Below, piece after piece: positions 7,605-16,622 of a stretch of 41,728 nucleotides of DNA. How positions within the stretch are numbered: the first letter of the stretch is position 1; every line of letters begins with the position of its first letter. The position numbers and the translations under genes were made by a program. The stretch covers positions 1 through 41,728 of the forward strand of contig JACQVB010000261.1 of assembly GCA_016209985.1 (NCBI GenBank), given 5' to 3'. The notes under the pieces were generated by a model. It made no database searches, was not told where the DNA came from, and saw only the letters and a program-made list of their open reading frames with translations. The stretch is from Gemmatimonadota bacterium (GTDB taxonomy: Bacteria > Gemmatimonadota > Gemmatimonadetes > Gemmatimonadales > GWC2-71-9).

Positions 7605-8378
7605 GTGAATCCGTCCCAGCAACTCGCCGCTGAGTATTCCGCCAAGGCCAGCGCATACGCCCATGGCGCATCCGCTATTGACCGCATTGCCGTTGCGCGA
7701 CGCAGGCCGGGTGCTCGAAGTCGCCTGTGGGACCGGGGGCCTTCTTGCGGACCTGCGGGCCGCCGCATCCCGAGCCGGGGTCACAGGTGTTGACCGGGCA
7801 GCCGGTATGCTTCGGGTCGCCCGGGCGGTGCAGCCCGCAGGGCTCGCCGCCATAGACGCCCAGCAGCTCGCCGCTCGACCAGGAGCTGTCGATGTCGCGG
7901 TGGTCGCGTTTGCTCTATTCCACTTTCAGGATCCTCTCGCCGGTCTCGCAGAGATGCATCGCGTGCTCCGGGAGGGTGGCTCCATCGGGATCGTCACCTG
8001 GGGAAAGGACGACGCGGTCCCGGGATTGGAGATCTGGACCGAGGAGCTGGATCGTGCGGGCGCGCCTCCCGATTCCCGGGATGCCAGCATCATGCTTCGG
8101 GAGCTCATGGATACGGAGCCCAAGCTGCGAGGGCTCCTGGACCGGTCGCGATGGGAAGATGTGAGCGTCTGGAGCCGGACCTTCGAGTATTCCTGGACGC
8201 TGCCGAGTTGCTCGCGATGCAACTCGGCTGCGGTCTCGCCGCGAGACGGCTGGCCGGCCTCGACGAGTCGTCGCGGGCTGCGTGCGTGGGGCGGGTTTCG
8301 GACCGCCTTTCGCTATTCCCCCGCCGGGCGCTGGTCTTCCGGCCGGAGATTCTGTATGTGGTCGCCCGGCGTTACTAA
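7605..8378 (+). pseudogene. Class I SAM methyltransferase, broken by two frame changes
   Basis: The SAM-binding core is intact (RVLEVACGTGGLL near 7708, then VDVAVVAFALFHFQDP and MHRVLREGGSIGIVTWG), as in ubiE/Methyltransf_11 enzymes. Its flanks are in other frames. A plausible N-terminus starts at GTG 7605 (MNPSQQLAAEYSAKASAYAH) but meets the core in another frame near 7660, where about ten expected residues are missing. The expected C-terminus (FLDAAELLAMQLG to RPEILYVVARRY, stop 8376-8378) lies in a third frame that takes over near 8190. The core frame instead runs on into an unrelated Ser/Arg-rich tail to 8412. It is either a decaying gene or carries sequence errors. ATG 7663 has no ribosome site. 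Confidence 0.75.
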
Positions 8379-8468
8379 GGCCTCCTTAGGTGTTGCTTTA
8401 CCAGTCCTTTAGCCGGTCCCCTCTAGCTTCGTCCGACCATCTCAATTGCGAGCCTTTTTGTGCCACAA

Positions 8469-8497
8469 TTGACACTGTCGGGCAGCGGTGCGAAAGT
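8469..8497 (+). promoter_or_regulatory. Possible promoter upstream of fhs
   Basis: A perfect TTGACA (8469-8474) is followed 17 bp later by GAAAGT (8492-8497), a weak -10 match. It is correctly placed about 60 bp before the fhs start. The -10 is poor, so confidence is low. Confidence 0.3.
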
Positions 8498-8558
8498 TGC
8501 CGGCGCTAAGTTGGATGCCATCGGGAGCGCGGTGGCGCTCCCAGCACGGGGGAACGCG

Positions 8559-10235
8559 GTGCTAGAGTTTCCATCCGACATCGAGATCGCCCACAGCGTC
8601 AAGCCCTGTCCCATCGTGGACGTCGCCGCGGATATCGGGCTTCATGCGGACGAGCTGGACCTTTACGGCAAAACCAAAGCCAAGCTGCCGCTGGAGATTG
8701 CGAGCAGGCCGATCCGGGGTCGGCTGGTGCTGGTGACGGCGATCAACCCCACGCCCGCCGGCGAAGGGAAGAGCACGGTGAGCGTGGGCCTGGCGCAGGC
8801 GCTCAGGCGTCTTGGCAAGAACGCGATTCTCTGCATGCGGGAGCCGAGCCTCGGCCCGGTCTTCGGCATCAAGGGAGGTGCCACCGGCGGCGGATACTCC
8901 CAGGTGATTCCGATGGAGGACATCAACCTCCATTTCACCGGCGATTTCCACGCCATCTCCAGCGCGCATTCGCTGCTGTCGGCCATGATCGACAATCATC
9001 TGCAGCAGGGAAACAGCCTGGGCCTCGACACGCGGCGGATCAGCTGGCCGCGCACCATCGACATGAACGACCGCGCGCTGCGACACGCGGTCATCGGACT
9101 CGGCGGCCCGGCCAACGGAGTGGTTCGGGAGGAGCACTGGGTCATCATTCCGGCCAGCGAGATCATGGCGATCGTGGCCCTGGCTACCAGTCTGGAAGAT
9201 CTGCAGGACCGCCTGGGGCGGATCATCGTGGGCGCCACGACGGGTGAGGCCCGCTCCCCGGTGCGCGCGCGCGATCTGAAGGCTACCGGCGCCATGGCGC
9301 TCCTCCTTCAGGAGGCCTTGCGCCCGAACCTGGTCCAGACCCTGGAGCACGGACCGGCGTTGGTCCATGCAGGTCCGTTCGGCAATATCGCGCACGGCTG
9401 CAACAGCATCCTGGCCACCCGCTCGGCGCTGGCGCTGGGCGATATCGTGGTCACCGAGGCGGGCTTCGGTTCGGACCTGGGCGCGGAGAAGTTTTTCGAC
9501 ATCAAGTGCCGGTTCGGCAATCTCAAGCCGGAAGCGGCGGTGCTGGTGGCCACGGTGCGGTCGTTGAAAATGCAGGGCGCCGCGGACAAGCGGATGCTCG
9601 GCAAGGAGGACCTGGGCGCGCTCGAGCGCGGGCTGCCCCATCTCAAGCACCACGTCGAGAACGTCCGACAGTTCGGCGTGCCGGTGGTGGTCGCGATCAA
9701 CCGTTTCGTGGCCGACACTGAGCGCGAGCTCACGATGCTGAACGACTACGCTTCCCGTATCGGTGTGAAGGTCGCCCTCTGCGAGGTATGGGCGAAGGGC
9801 GGTGCGGGAGGGGAGGAGCTGGCGCACGACGTGCTGGACCTCCTCGACGGCAAGACCGCGGCCTACAAACCGCTCTATGACGTCAACCTACCGATCAAGG
9901 AGAAGATCGAGACGGTCGTGACGAAGGTGTATGGTGGCGCCGGAGTGGAATACACCGCGGCGGCCGAGAAGGCGATCGACTACCTCGCCGGCATTGGTCT
10001 GGAGCACACCCCGGTCTGCATCGCGAAGACGCAGTATTCCCTGACTGATGACGCCTCCCGTTTGGGCACGCCGAGCGGTTTCCGCATTCGCATCAACGAG
10101 GTGTACGGGAGCGCCGGTGCGGGGTTCGTGGTGGCCAAGGCGGGAGACATCATGACGATGCCGGGATTGCCCAAGGTGCCGGCGGCGGAGCGGATGGTGG
10201 TGAGGCCCAACGGCGAGATCGTCGGACTGTCCTAG
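8559..10235 (+). CDS. fhs: Formate-tetrahydrofolate ligase
   Basis: Cytosolic enzyme that joins formate to tetrahydrofolate with ATP, giving 10-formyl-THF for purine, Met-tRNA and one-carbon metabolism. It has 558 residues from GTG at 8559, the usual family length. That start is preferred over an upstream GTG (8460) because GGGGGAA lies directly before it and the protein then begins VLEFPSDIEIA like relatives. The P-loop is TPAGEGKST (residues 65-73). Other signatures are REPSLGPVFGIKGGATGGGYSQ (split: REPSLGPVFG and IKGGATGGGYSQ), FTGDFHAISSAH, EAGFGSDLGAEKFFDIKCR and the C-terminal GDIMTMPGLPKVPAA. It appears monocistronic, between a broken methyltransferase and a terminator. Confidence 0.98.
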   Translation: MLEFPSDIEIAHSVKPCPIVDVAADIGLHADELDLYGKTKAKLPLEIASRPIRGRLVLVTAINPTPAGEGKSTVSVGLAQALRRLGKNAILCMREPSLGPVFGIKGGATGGGYSQVIPMEDINLHFTGDFHAISSAHSLLSAMIDNHLQQGNSLGLDTRRISWPRTIDMNDRALRHAVIGLGGPANGVVREEHWVIIPASEIMAIVALATSLEDLQDRLGRIIVGATTGEARSPVRARDLKATGAMALLLQEALRPNLVQTLEHGPALVHAGPFGNIAHGCNSILATRSALALGDIVVTEAGFGSDLGAEKFFDIKCRFGNLKPEAAVLVATVRSLKMQGAADKRMLGKEDLGALERGLPHLKHHVENVRQFGVPVVVAINRFVADTERELTMLNDYASRIGVKVALCEVWAKGGAGGEELAHDVLDLLDGKTAAYKPLYDVNLPIKEKIETVVTKVYGGAGVEYTAAAEKAIDYLAGIGLEHTPVCIAKTQYSLTDDASRLGTPSGFRIRINEVYGSAGAGFVVAKAGDIMTMPGLPKVPAAERMVVRPNGEIVGLS

Positions 10236-10256
10236 GCCAGCCAGCGGCGCTCAATG

Positions 10257-10284
10257 AAAAAGGCCCGGACTGTCCGGCCTTTTT
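10257..10284. terminator. Rho-independent terminator after fhs
   Basis: AAAAAGGCC and GGCCTTTTT flank a short loop, with one bulged C in the left arm. A-run and T-run make it usable in both directions, so it can end fhs and also the converging SARP-type regulator gene. Confidence 0.88.
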
Positions 10285-10363
10285 GCTGACGGTGTCGTCC
10301 GTCGCGCGATGAACGTGGCTGTGGCCTCGGTAGGGGATGGCAACCTAGCTGTCGCCTCTGGTG

Positions 10364-12472
10364 CTATGGATGGAACTCGGCCAACTGGTATTCCATCCGC
10401 CGCATGAGGGCGGTGAAGCCGGCATCCGTCCGCAGTGAGTGAAGGTGAGGATCCCGGTTGCTGAAAAATGGGTAGTTGATAAAGCCCAGTCGAGCGGCGT
10501 TCTGGAGCCATTCAACCGCCTCGGCGGCGAGGCCGACCAAAGCGTGGCAGGCGGCCAGCTCCCATGAGAGGTGGTCCACATGCCGGGCGGCTGCAGTCAG
10601 TTCCGGTGTGGTAGCGCCCTGCACACCGGCTGGGTCTCCCTGAAGCGCGGCCTGATACGCCCGGGACAGTTGCTGAACCGCGGGATTGGTTGCTCGCGCC
10701 AGGATGAGTTCCCCGAACTCCTGATCGGCTGCTTCTCGCTCTCCGCTTCTGGCCAGTGCGCATGCCAGCACGAACCGGCTCGCCGGGTGCCCTTCGAGTT
10801 GACAAGCCCGGCGATAGAAGCTAATCGCGTCGCCGAATCTCCCGGTGACGAGTTCCACAAAGCCCGCGGCCGCGAAGTTCTGCCCGCTCAAGGGATCGAT
10901 TTCCAGCAGGGTGCGAATGAGCGGCGCCGCCAGTTCCTCCCGGCCGGTCAGGCCGTAGATGAATGCGAGCCACGCGAGGGCCTCGGGCTCTTGCGCATTG
11001 AGCGCCAGGGCGGCCTTCAGATGAGGAACCGCCTGGAGCGAGGAGCCAGTGATCCGGCATACTCTGGCGGCGAGGACGTGGGCAGGCGCGCAGAAACGGT
11101 CCAGTGCCATTGCCTTTCGGGCGCAGTCGGCCGCCCGTTCGAGATAGCCGGTGTCGGCTCGGGCGCCGGATTCGACCATCCAGACATAGGTCGTGCCTAA
11201 CGCTGATTCAAGCAGCGCGTTGCCCCCGAACACTTCGAGGCCGTGGGTGAGTAAGGCGGCCGCGCGATCCAGGTCCTCCGCATTGAATCGCCACATCGCG
11301 TACCTGGCGCGGAGGTAGCAATCATATGCCCGCGGGTCCTCAATTGGACGCGTGGAGCGTGTGGGAGCCACCGCAGGGCCGTGGAGCGTCCGCACGATAC
11401 CGTCCGCCAGATGTTCCTCGATCTGGAACACCTGGGCGGACGCCACGCGGAGGATGTCAGACCACAATTCGGTTTCACTTTCGAGGTCGATCAGCCGAGC
11501 GGCGACTTCATGAGCGGACTCACGCACATGCAGCGTTCCCTCCACGGCGTACCGTGCACCGAGATCGCGGGCAAGTGTGCGGAGAGTCCCACCGTTCCTG
11601 TGGAATCGGGTGATCGAATTGCGGGCGATCACCCTGACCCGGGCCCTGCGGGAGAGATCGAGCGCGAGTTGATCCGCCAGCCCTTCGGCGAGGTACTGAT
11701 GGCCTCCATCGCCGACATTGATGAACGGCAGGACCGCGAGCAGCGGGCCGGATCGGGAGTCGGTCCGGATGGCATCGGTCAGGGCGATAGTTTCCGTAGC
11801 GGGGCCGACGCCGTAATCGCGCGATTGACGGCGGCTGAATTCATCATATTCGCGCAGCGCGCCGGCCCGATCCCCCATCCGAGTCAACACTCCCATGAGT
11901 TGCCGGAGAGTCGGTTCGTCCGGCTGAAGCGCCAGCGAGCGGCGGGCGGCCTCAGCGGCCCCGGCAAGATCGGTGGCTTCCATGCACTGCGCGAGCAGGC
12001 GGCGCCACGCTCCGGCCGCTTGAATGCGCAGGACGGCTCGTTCCCCCTCGACCCATTCCTCGAAGGCCGGCGCGTCGCTCACGAAAACGCCATCCAGCAG
12101 ATCGCCCCGGTACAGGGCGAGGGCATCCTGGTAGCGGCCCGCCGAGAAGGCCTCGCGAAAAGCGGTCACATCAGACGAAATCACTCCGTGGTTCAGCGAG
12201 ACCTCGGAGGTTCCTCGGGTCACTACTGCCTGAGGCCCAAGCATCCGGCGCAAGCCGTGGAGGGATTTCCGGAGGGAGGCCCGGGCGTGTCCGGTGTCGG
12301 CCTCGGGCCAGAAAAGTGCGAGCAACTTGTCCCGTCGATGGAAGCGAGCCGGGTGTGCGACTGCGAGATAGGCGAGCAGCGCAAGCCGCTTGGGCTGGGC
12401 CACCAGTGACGTCAGCACGGAGCCGTCGTCAGACCGCAAATCAGTCGCACCCAATACCCGGAACTCGATCAC
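10364..12472 (-). CDS. SARP/BTAD-type regulator with TolB-like domain and TPRs
   Basis: 702 residues from GTG at 12472, preferred because AGGAG sits 6 nt upstream and the protein then begins IEFRVLGATDLR, the usual start; the longer frame adds a non-conserved leader. Residues 1-95 are an OmpR-like DNA-binding domain (KRLALLAYLAVA, RRDKLLALFWP, ARASLRKSLHGLRRMLG). Residues 100-230 are a bacterial transcriptional activator domain. About 244-355 is a FlgO/TolB-N-like domain (LLAVLPFINVGDGGHQYLAE), and the rest is TPR repeats. This architecture is typical of adenylate-cyclase-like signalling proteins without the cyclase. It is divergent from a six-gene secretome operon that it may control (inference). 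Confidence 0.9.
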   Translation of the reverse strand: MIEFRVLGATDLRSDDGSVLTSLVAQPKRLALLAYLAVAHPARFHRRDKLLALFWPEADTGHARASLRKSLHGLRRMLGPQAVVTRGTSEVSLNHGVISSDVTAFREAFSAGRYQDALALYRGDLLDGVFVSDAPAFEEWVEGERAVLRIQAAGAWRRLLAQCMEATDLAGAAEAARRSLALQPDEPTLRQLMGVLTRMGDRAGALREYDEFSRRQSRDYGVGPATETIALTDAIRTDSRSGPLLAVLPFINVGDGGHQYLAEGLADQLALDLSRRARVRVIARNSITRFHRNGGTLRTLARDLGARYAVEGTLHVRESAHEVAARLIDLESETELWSDILRVASAQVFQIEEHLADGIVRTLHGPAVAPTRSTRPIEDPRAYDCYLRARYAMWRFNAEDLDRAAALLTHGLEVFGGNALLESALGTTYVWMVESGARADTGYLERAADCARKAMALDRFCAPAHVLAARVCRITGSSLQAVPHLKAALALNAQEPEALAWLAFIYGLTGREELAAPLIRTLLEIDPLSGQNFAAAGFVELVTGRFGDAISFYRRACQLEGHPASRFVLACALARSGEREAADQEFGELILARATNPAVQQLSRAYQAALQGDPAGVQGATTPELTAAARHVDHLSWELAACHALVGLAAEAVEWLQNAARLGFINYPFFSNRDPHLHSLRTDAGFTALMRRMEYQLAEFHP

Positions 12473-12565
12473 CAGCCACTCCTGGTGGCACGACGGTTCG
12501 CTCAGGTAACGCTCGAGTAACGCCCGGGGAACGGGCATCGAGCAAGTTTCAAACACTAGACCCTG

Positions 12566-12674
12566 GACCAACGCTCGGCAACTAGCCGCCTTCCATGGCT
12601 GGACCGGGGCGGCCGGCCCGACGTTGATCGCCAATTGGCCGGGAAGCCCGAGGTTATCCCTCCGAGCGTTGGTC
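12566..12674. repeat. 13-bp perfect inverted repeat in divergent promoter
   Basis: GACCAACGCTCGG (12566-12578) and its exact reverse complement CCGAGCGTTGGTC (12662-12674) are 83 bp apart. They lie within the 277-bp gap between the SARP-type regulator and the TPR-protein operon. One arm lies on each promoter side, so this is a candidate pair of regulator sites. Confidence 0.7.
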
Positions 12675-12749
12675 AGGCACCCCGTAACGCCGCTTGCGTG
12701 CCGGATTGCTGCTAGGCCGGTCAGAACGGCGCGGAACCCAGGAGGTTCT

Positions 12750-14228
12750 ATGAAGTGCGCACCCTACACCTTGGTCGTAGCTGTTATCCTCTCTCATGCC
12801 CCCGCGGTTCTCGCGCAATCAGCCGCGCCGCCCACCGCCGGCAAGCGACTCGAGCTGACGTCAACCTCCGAACAGGCCAAGGTGGAGTTCCGGACGGCCT
12901 GGTGGCACGCCCAACACGCCTTCGCCACAAGGGCGGTAATCCACCTGGAGCGAGCCCTGCTGCTGGATCCCCAGTTCGGCCTGGCCCGGATTTTCTACGG
13001 CAACCTCAAGACGGGGCTCAGTGCCGCCCAGCGTCAGGAGGAATACAGCCAAGGACTGGCCGCCCTGGTACGAGCCACGCCGGCGGAACAGTTGCTGGGT
13101 CTCAGCTGGCGGGAGCGCTTTTCCGGCCGTCAGCCGATCGCGAGAACGGTGATCGAGCTGCTGCAACCGATGGTGCCCGGCGATCTGGACGTCGGACTCG
13201 ACTACTACACCCTGAAGAACTTCGGGAAGTCCCGGGACGAGATCATCGCCAACTGGCGCGAAGCGACCACCAGGTACCCGGCGATATCCGTCGCGTGGCG
13301 GGGCCTGGGATACTCGCTGTTCGCGGCGGGCGACCACGCCGGCGGGATCGCAGCCATGCGCGAGCACGTCCGAACGGAGCGCAACCACCCGAATTCTCAC
13401 GAGTCGCTGGCCGAGGTGCTCGGAAACGACGGCCAATTCGAGGAGGCCATACAGGAGGACCAAAGGGCTCTGGCGCTCGATTCCTCGTTCAATGGTCCCT
13501 ACGCCCACATGGCCGACATGCGGATCGTCCAGGGCGATCTCCCCCAGGCCCGTGCGCTCTGGCAACAGGCCACGGCTCACGCCATGAGCACTGGCGACAC
13601 GTTGGCCTTCGCGTTTTCCACCGGATTGAGCTACCTGCTGGAGGGGGCCGCGAAGACGGCCATCGTCCAACTCTCGGACGTCGCCAGGCGGGCTGAGCCC
13701 ACGCGGCCGGCGGTGGCGGGCGGCGCGATCGCGCAGCTCTCGCACCAGGTCCTGGCGGGCATGGAGGCCCTCTACGGGGATGCGGCTGCCGTGTCGGGCC
13801 ATCTGGCTCGTGCCGCCCAGCTCGGCGACTCGAACACCGCGAACCAGCACGCGTACGCGGCGTTTGCCTTTGCGGCCATGCGCCGGCTGGAAGAAGCCAG
13901 ACAGTCGGCGGAGCGGTTCTCGAAGGTAGCCAATAATGGATCGGCGTTTGCCACCAACGTCCTGTTCCGGCACACGCTGGACGGGTTTATCGCGATGCAG
14001 TCCAATGACGCCGCGATGGCTACACGCGAATTCGGGCAGGCGGGAAGGAACGACGTCCTGGCCAAGGAGCTGCTGGCCGAGGTGCACGTAAAGGCCGGCC
14101 AGCCGGCCGAGGCGAAGGCGTTGCGCGAAGAGGTTCGCAGGGCGCCGACCATGATCTACGCCGGGGCGATCGAGAACTTCTGGGCGATTCTGGCCCGGCA
14201 GCGGGCGAAAGAGGCGAAGGTGTCGTAG
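12750..14228 (+). CDS. Exported TPR protein
   Basis: 492 residues from ATG at 12750, with AGGAGG just upstream; the open frame extends further but without homology. It has a signal peptide (about 1-22, ending AVLAQS). The mature part is alpha-helical tetratricopeptide repeats, for example AVIHLERALLLDPQFGLARI, AWRGLGYSLFAAGDHAGGI and SHESLAEVLGNDGQFEEAI. It is the first gene of a six-gene operon of exported proteins with 25-37 bp gaps. It probably acts as a periplasmic protein-protein scaffold; no catalytic motif is seen. Confidence 0.87.
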   Translation: MKCAPYTLVVAVILSHAPAVLAQSAAPPTAGKRLELTSTSEQAKVEFRTAWWHAQHAFATRAVIHLERALLLDPQFGLARIFYGNLKTGLSAAQRQEEYSQGLAALVRATPAEQLLGLSWRERFSGRQPIARTVIELLQPMVPGDLDVGLDYYTLKNFGKSRDEIIANWREATTRYPAISVAWRGLGYSLFAAGDHAGGIAAMREHVRTERNHPNSHESLAEVLGNDGQFEEAIQEDQRALALDSSFNGPYAHMADMRIVQGDLPQARALWQQATAHAMSTGDTLAFAFSTGLSYLLEGAAKTAIVQLSDVARRAEPTRPAVAGGAIAQLSHQVLAGMEALYGDAAAVSGHLARAAQLGDSNTANQHAYAAFAFAAMRRLEEARQSAERFSKVANNGSAFATNVLFRHTLDGFIAMQSNDAAMATREFGQAGRNDVLAKELLAEVHVKAGQPAEAKALREEVRRAPTMIYAGAIENFWAILARQRAKEAKVS

Positions 14229-14253
14229 TGGCCACAAACGAAAAGGAGCGGCG

Positions 14254-14748
14254 ATGCGCGCGTTAACCATGGTCGCGGCGGCCGGGATGGCGGCCGCTTG
14301 TGCGGCGGCGTCGGCGGAGTTGTCTCCGTCTGATGTCACAGCCATCGGCCAGGTGCTCGATGTGATGCCCCGCGAGTTCAAGGCGAAGAATGCCGAGGCG
14401 GTGGCAGGCGTCTTTGCCGACCAGGCGCTGTTGGTGGAGGACGGTCGGATCAATCGCGGTAAGGCCTCCATTCTGAACGATCACGTCAAGCTCGAAGCGC
14501 AGGCCATGGAGGTCGTGACCTTCCAGAGCAAGGAGCGGGTCATCGAGGGTCGTGGGGGGATGGCGTATACCCTCGAGCGGTTTGTTCTCAAGGCCAACGA
14601 CGCGCAGGGACGGTTGATGTATCAGGCCGACAGCGCCTGGTACTCGACCGTGCAGGAGAAGCAGCCTGATGGGTCGTGGAAGATCGTGCTGGGCCATTGG
14701 TCATCCCCCATGCCGCCGGCCCCACCGCCGGCTAGCGCTGGCAGGTGA
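14254..14748 (+). CDS. Exported SnoaL/DUF4440-like protein A
   Basis: 164 residues. It begins with a hydrophobic export signal (MRALTMVAAAGMAAACAAAS); MAAAC could be a loose lipobox. The mature part has the NTF2-like cone-fold pattern of DUF4440 proteins: AIGQVLDVMPREFKAKNAEAV, VAGVFADQALLVEDG, and WKIVLGHWSSP at the end. AAGGAG precedes the ATG. It is the second gene of the operon. Family members bind small ligands or act as isomerases; the function here is unknown. Confidence 0.82.
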   Translation: MRALTMVAAAGMAAACAAASAELSPSDVTAIGQVLDVMPREFKAKNAEAVAGVFADQALLVEDGRINRGKASILNDHVKLEAQAMEVVTFQSKERVIEGRGGMAYTLERFVLKANDAQGRLMYQADSAWYSTVQEKQPDGSWKIVLGHWSSPMPPAPPPASAGR

Positions 14749-14785
14749 AGTGAACGAAGTCCGAAACTCTCTTCGTGAGGTGAAC

Positions 14786-15268
14786 ATGATCCGCTTTGGG
14801 CCTGCAGTACTAACTGGCTGTGCGTGCGCTCTCCTTTCGGTTAGCGGTGCCCAGGCGCAGAAGTGGAGTGCCGCCGAGCAAGAGATCATAGATAGAGTGA
14901 GGCAATGCTCCGATCTGTGGGAGACACAAGGGTTCGGCAAGGCATGGATTCAGGAGTGTGCCCACCCGGAGTTCCGCTATTGGGGCGGGAACACCCTCGC
15001 TCCCGAGAGCAAGGGCTGGATAGAGAAGCTGGCTCGCCCACGCACCGGAAAGGGGTTTGCCGAACAACGTCCGGTCTACGTCGCGGTGTACGGCGACATG
15101 GCCTACATGTTCTCCCACTGGGTGTTTGCGACTGAGACTTCCTCAGGCGAGCGGACTAATGGCCAGCGCCAAACGACGGATGTCTTCCGCCGGGAAGGCG
15201 GTAAATGGCTCTTCTTGGCGGAGTACGAGAGCCCGAACCTCACGGTAGCCCCGAGAACGCCAAACTGA
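14786..15268 (+). CDS. Exported SnoaL/DUF4440-like protein B
   Basis: 160 residues from ATG at 14786, chosen because a signal peptide follows (MIRFGPAVLTGCACALLSVS, cleaved after GAQA) and GAGGTG is upstream. The mature part is NTF2-like: EQEIIDRVRQCSDLWETQ, a conserved-looking YWGGNTLAPESKGW, YGDMAYMFSHW and FRREGGKWLFLAEYES. It is the third gene of the operon, 37 bp after the previous stop. Function unknown. Confidence 0.82.
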   Translation: MIRFGPAVLTGCACALLSVSGAQAQKWSAAEQEIIDRVRQCSDLWETQGFGKAWIQECAHPEFRYWGGNTLAPESKGWIEKLARPRTGKGFAEQRPVYVAVYGDMAYMFSHWVFATETSSGERTNGQRQTTDVFRREGGKWLFLAEYESPNLTVAPRTPN

Positions 15269-15297
15269 CCCGGAAGTACCTATCCGAGGAGGCAATC

Positions 15298-15738
15298 GTG
15301 CGGCATTACGGAATCACGCTCATCGCGGCGCTATTCCTGGGGCTGCCGTCTTCGCTGCAGGCCCAGACGTACAAGTACTACAGCCCAGGCTCGGTTTGGG
15401 CAGTCCAGCTCGTCAAAATCAAGTATGGGCAAGATCAGAACTATCTCGCCTACCTGGACGGCACGTTCAAGAAGAGCCAGGATGCCCAAGTGAAGGCCGG
15501 CATCATCAAGTCGTACAAGGTGCTGCGAACCTTCGATGATCACGATCAATCCTGGAATATGATGCTCATGTATGAGTACCCGAGCCTGGCCGCCTTCGAG
15601 GCCAGCAGGCAGCGGGAGGACTCAATTCAAGCTCAGGTGTTCGGCAGTGAAGCCGCGGTGGCGGAGGCGGCGGAGGACAGGCTGAGGATGCGGGAACCGA
15701 TGGGGCAGCGAATGATGCGGGAGTTGCTTCTGAAGTAG
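15298..15738 (+). CDS. Small exported protein, family not recognised
   Basis: 146 residues from GTG at 15298 with GAGGAGG 5 nt upstream. The signal peptide ends near SSLQAQ (about residue 23). The mature part (VWAVQLVKIKYGQDQNYLAY, KYG/AGIIKSYKVLRTFDDHD, WNMMLMYEYPSLAAFE) has the strand-helix spacing of a ferredoxin-like alpha/beta-barrel subunit, as in NIPSNAP or ABM domains; that reading is tentative. The tail is Met/Arg rich. It is the fourth gene of the operon. Confidence 0.75.
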   Translation: MRHYGITLIAALFLGLPSSLQAQTYKYYSPGSVWAVQLVKIKYGQDQNYLAYLDGTFKKSQDAQVKAGIIKSYKVLRTFDDHDQSWNMMLMYEYPSLAAFEASRQREDSIQAQVFGSEAAVAEAAEDRLRMREPMGQRMMRELLLK

Positions 15739-15766
15739 AGCACGCTGGTTTATCGGGGAGGAAAGG

Positions 15767-16597
15767 GTGCGACAATACAAAGCTGTGCTACTCATGACAG
15801 CCGTGATAGTGTCGGGAGGGCCACGAGCCTGGGGGCAGACCACCGCCGACGAAAAGGCGGTAATGCAGGTGATCGACCGCATCAACCAGGCCTACCAGCA
15901 GCGTGACGTGAAGGCCTACGGTGAACTGATCACCGCGGACTTCGTCCGAGTCACCCCCAACGGGACGGTGTTTGATCGAGGCGAATGGCTCAAGGCCGTC
16001 GGCGCCCCAGGAACTGAACGGCCGTCTCCGCGGTTCGACGAGCTCAGCGTGCGAGTGTACGGGAACGCAGCGCTTGTTACGTATCGCAGTCTCTCGACGG
16101 GACCCGACGGTCGCGCCGCCGCCCCGAGCTATCTCACTCGTGTACTCGAAAGGCAGGGCACCCAGTGGAAGCTCGCGTTTGCTCAGAGCACCGATACGGA
16201 AGCGGCGGCACCGGCTACGGTTCCGGAACGACCGGCGCCTCCCCCCTGGTCTTCCACAACTGCCGCGGAGCGCGAAGCCCTTGCCGCTTTCCGGGCCATT
16301 CAACAGGCCAACCGTAAGCGGGATATCGTGTCGTGGGAAAGACTATCTGCGCCGGAGCATACGATCATTTCTGCCACCGGGCGCATGTCGCCGGCTGAAC
16401 GTGTAGCCGAACTGCAGGCAAGCACAGAGGATGTGCCGGTGACGATCGAGCGGGACCTCCGCCTGGTGATCAAGGGCAATCTGGCGCTGGTGCAGTGGCG
16501 GAGCGACACGGCACGCTCGCTAAAGGTGTTGGCGCTCAGGGAAGGGCGATGGCAGCAGGTGCTTCATCAGACGTCGCCGATCGTAGCGGCAAAATAG
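15767..16597 (+). CDS. Exported tandem DUF4440-like protein
   Basis: 276 residues from GTG at 15767 with an AGGAAAGG ribosome site. The signal peptide ends at RAWGQT. Two NTF2-like domains follow in tandem: residues about 27-145 (VMQVIDRINQAYQQRDVKAY, YGELITADFVRVTPNG, WKLAFAQS) and about 163-270 (ALAAFRAIQQANRKRDIVSW, GNLALVQWRSDTA, WQQVLHQTSP). A Pro-rich linker joins them. The second copy looks more divergent. It is the fifth gene of the operon. No function can be assigned. Confidence 0.82.
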   Translation: MRQYKAVLLMTAVIVSGGPRAWGQTTADEKAVMQVIDRINQAYQQRDVKAYGELITADFVRVTPNGTVFDRGEWLKAVGAPGTERPSPRFDELSVRVYGNAALVTYRSLSTGPDGRAAAPSYLTRVLERQGTQWKLAFAQSTDTEAAAPATVPERPAPPPWSSTTAAEREALAAFRAIQQANRKRDIVSWERLSAPEHTIISATGRMSPAERVAELQASTEDVPVTIERDLRLVIKGNLALVQWRSDTARSLKVLALREGRWQQVLHQTSPIVAAK

Positions 16598-16622
16598 ATC
16601 CCTACACTATCAAGGACCCGCT

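Noticed and set aside
12861-14471. 536-codon minus-strand open frame opposite the exported TPR protein
   Set aside because: High-GC shadow frame without recognisable motifs; crosses two real genes.
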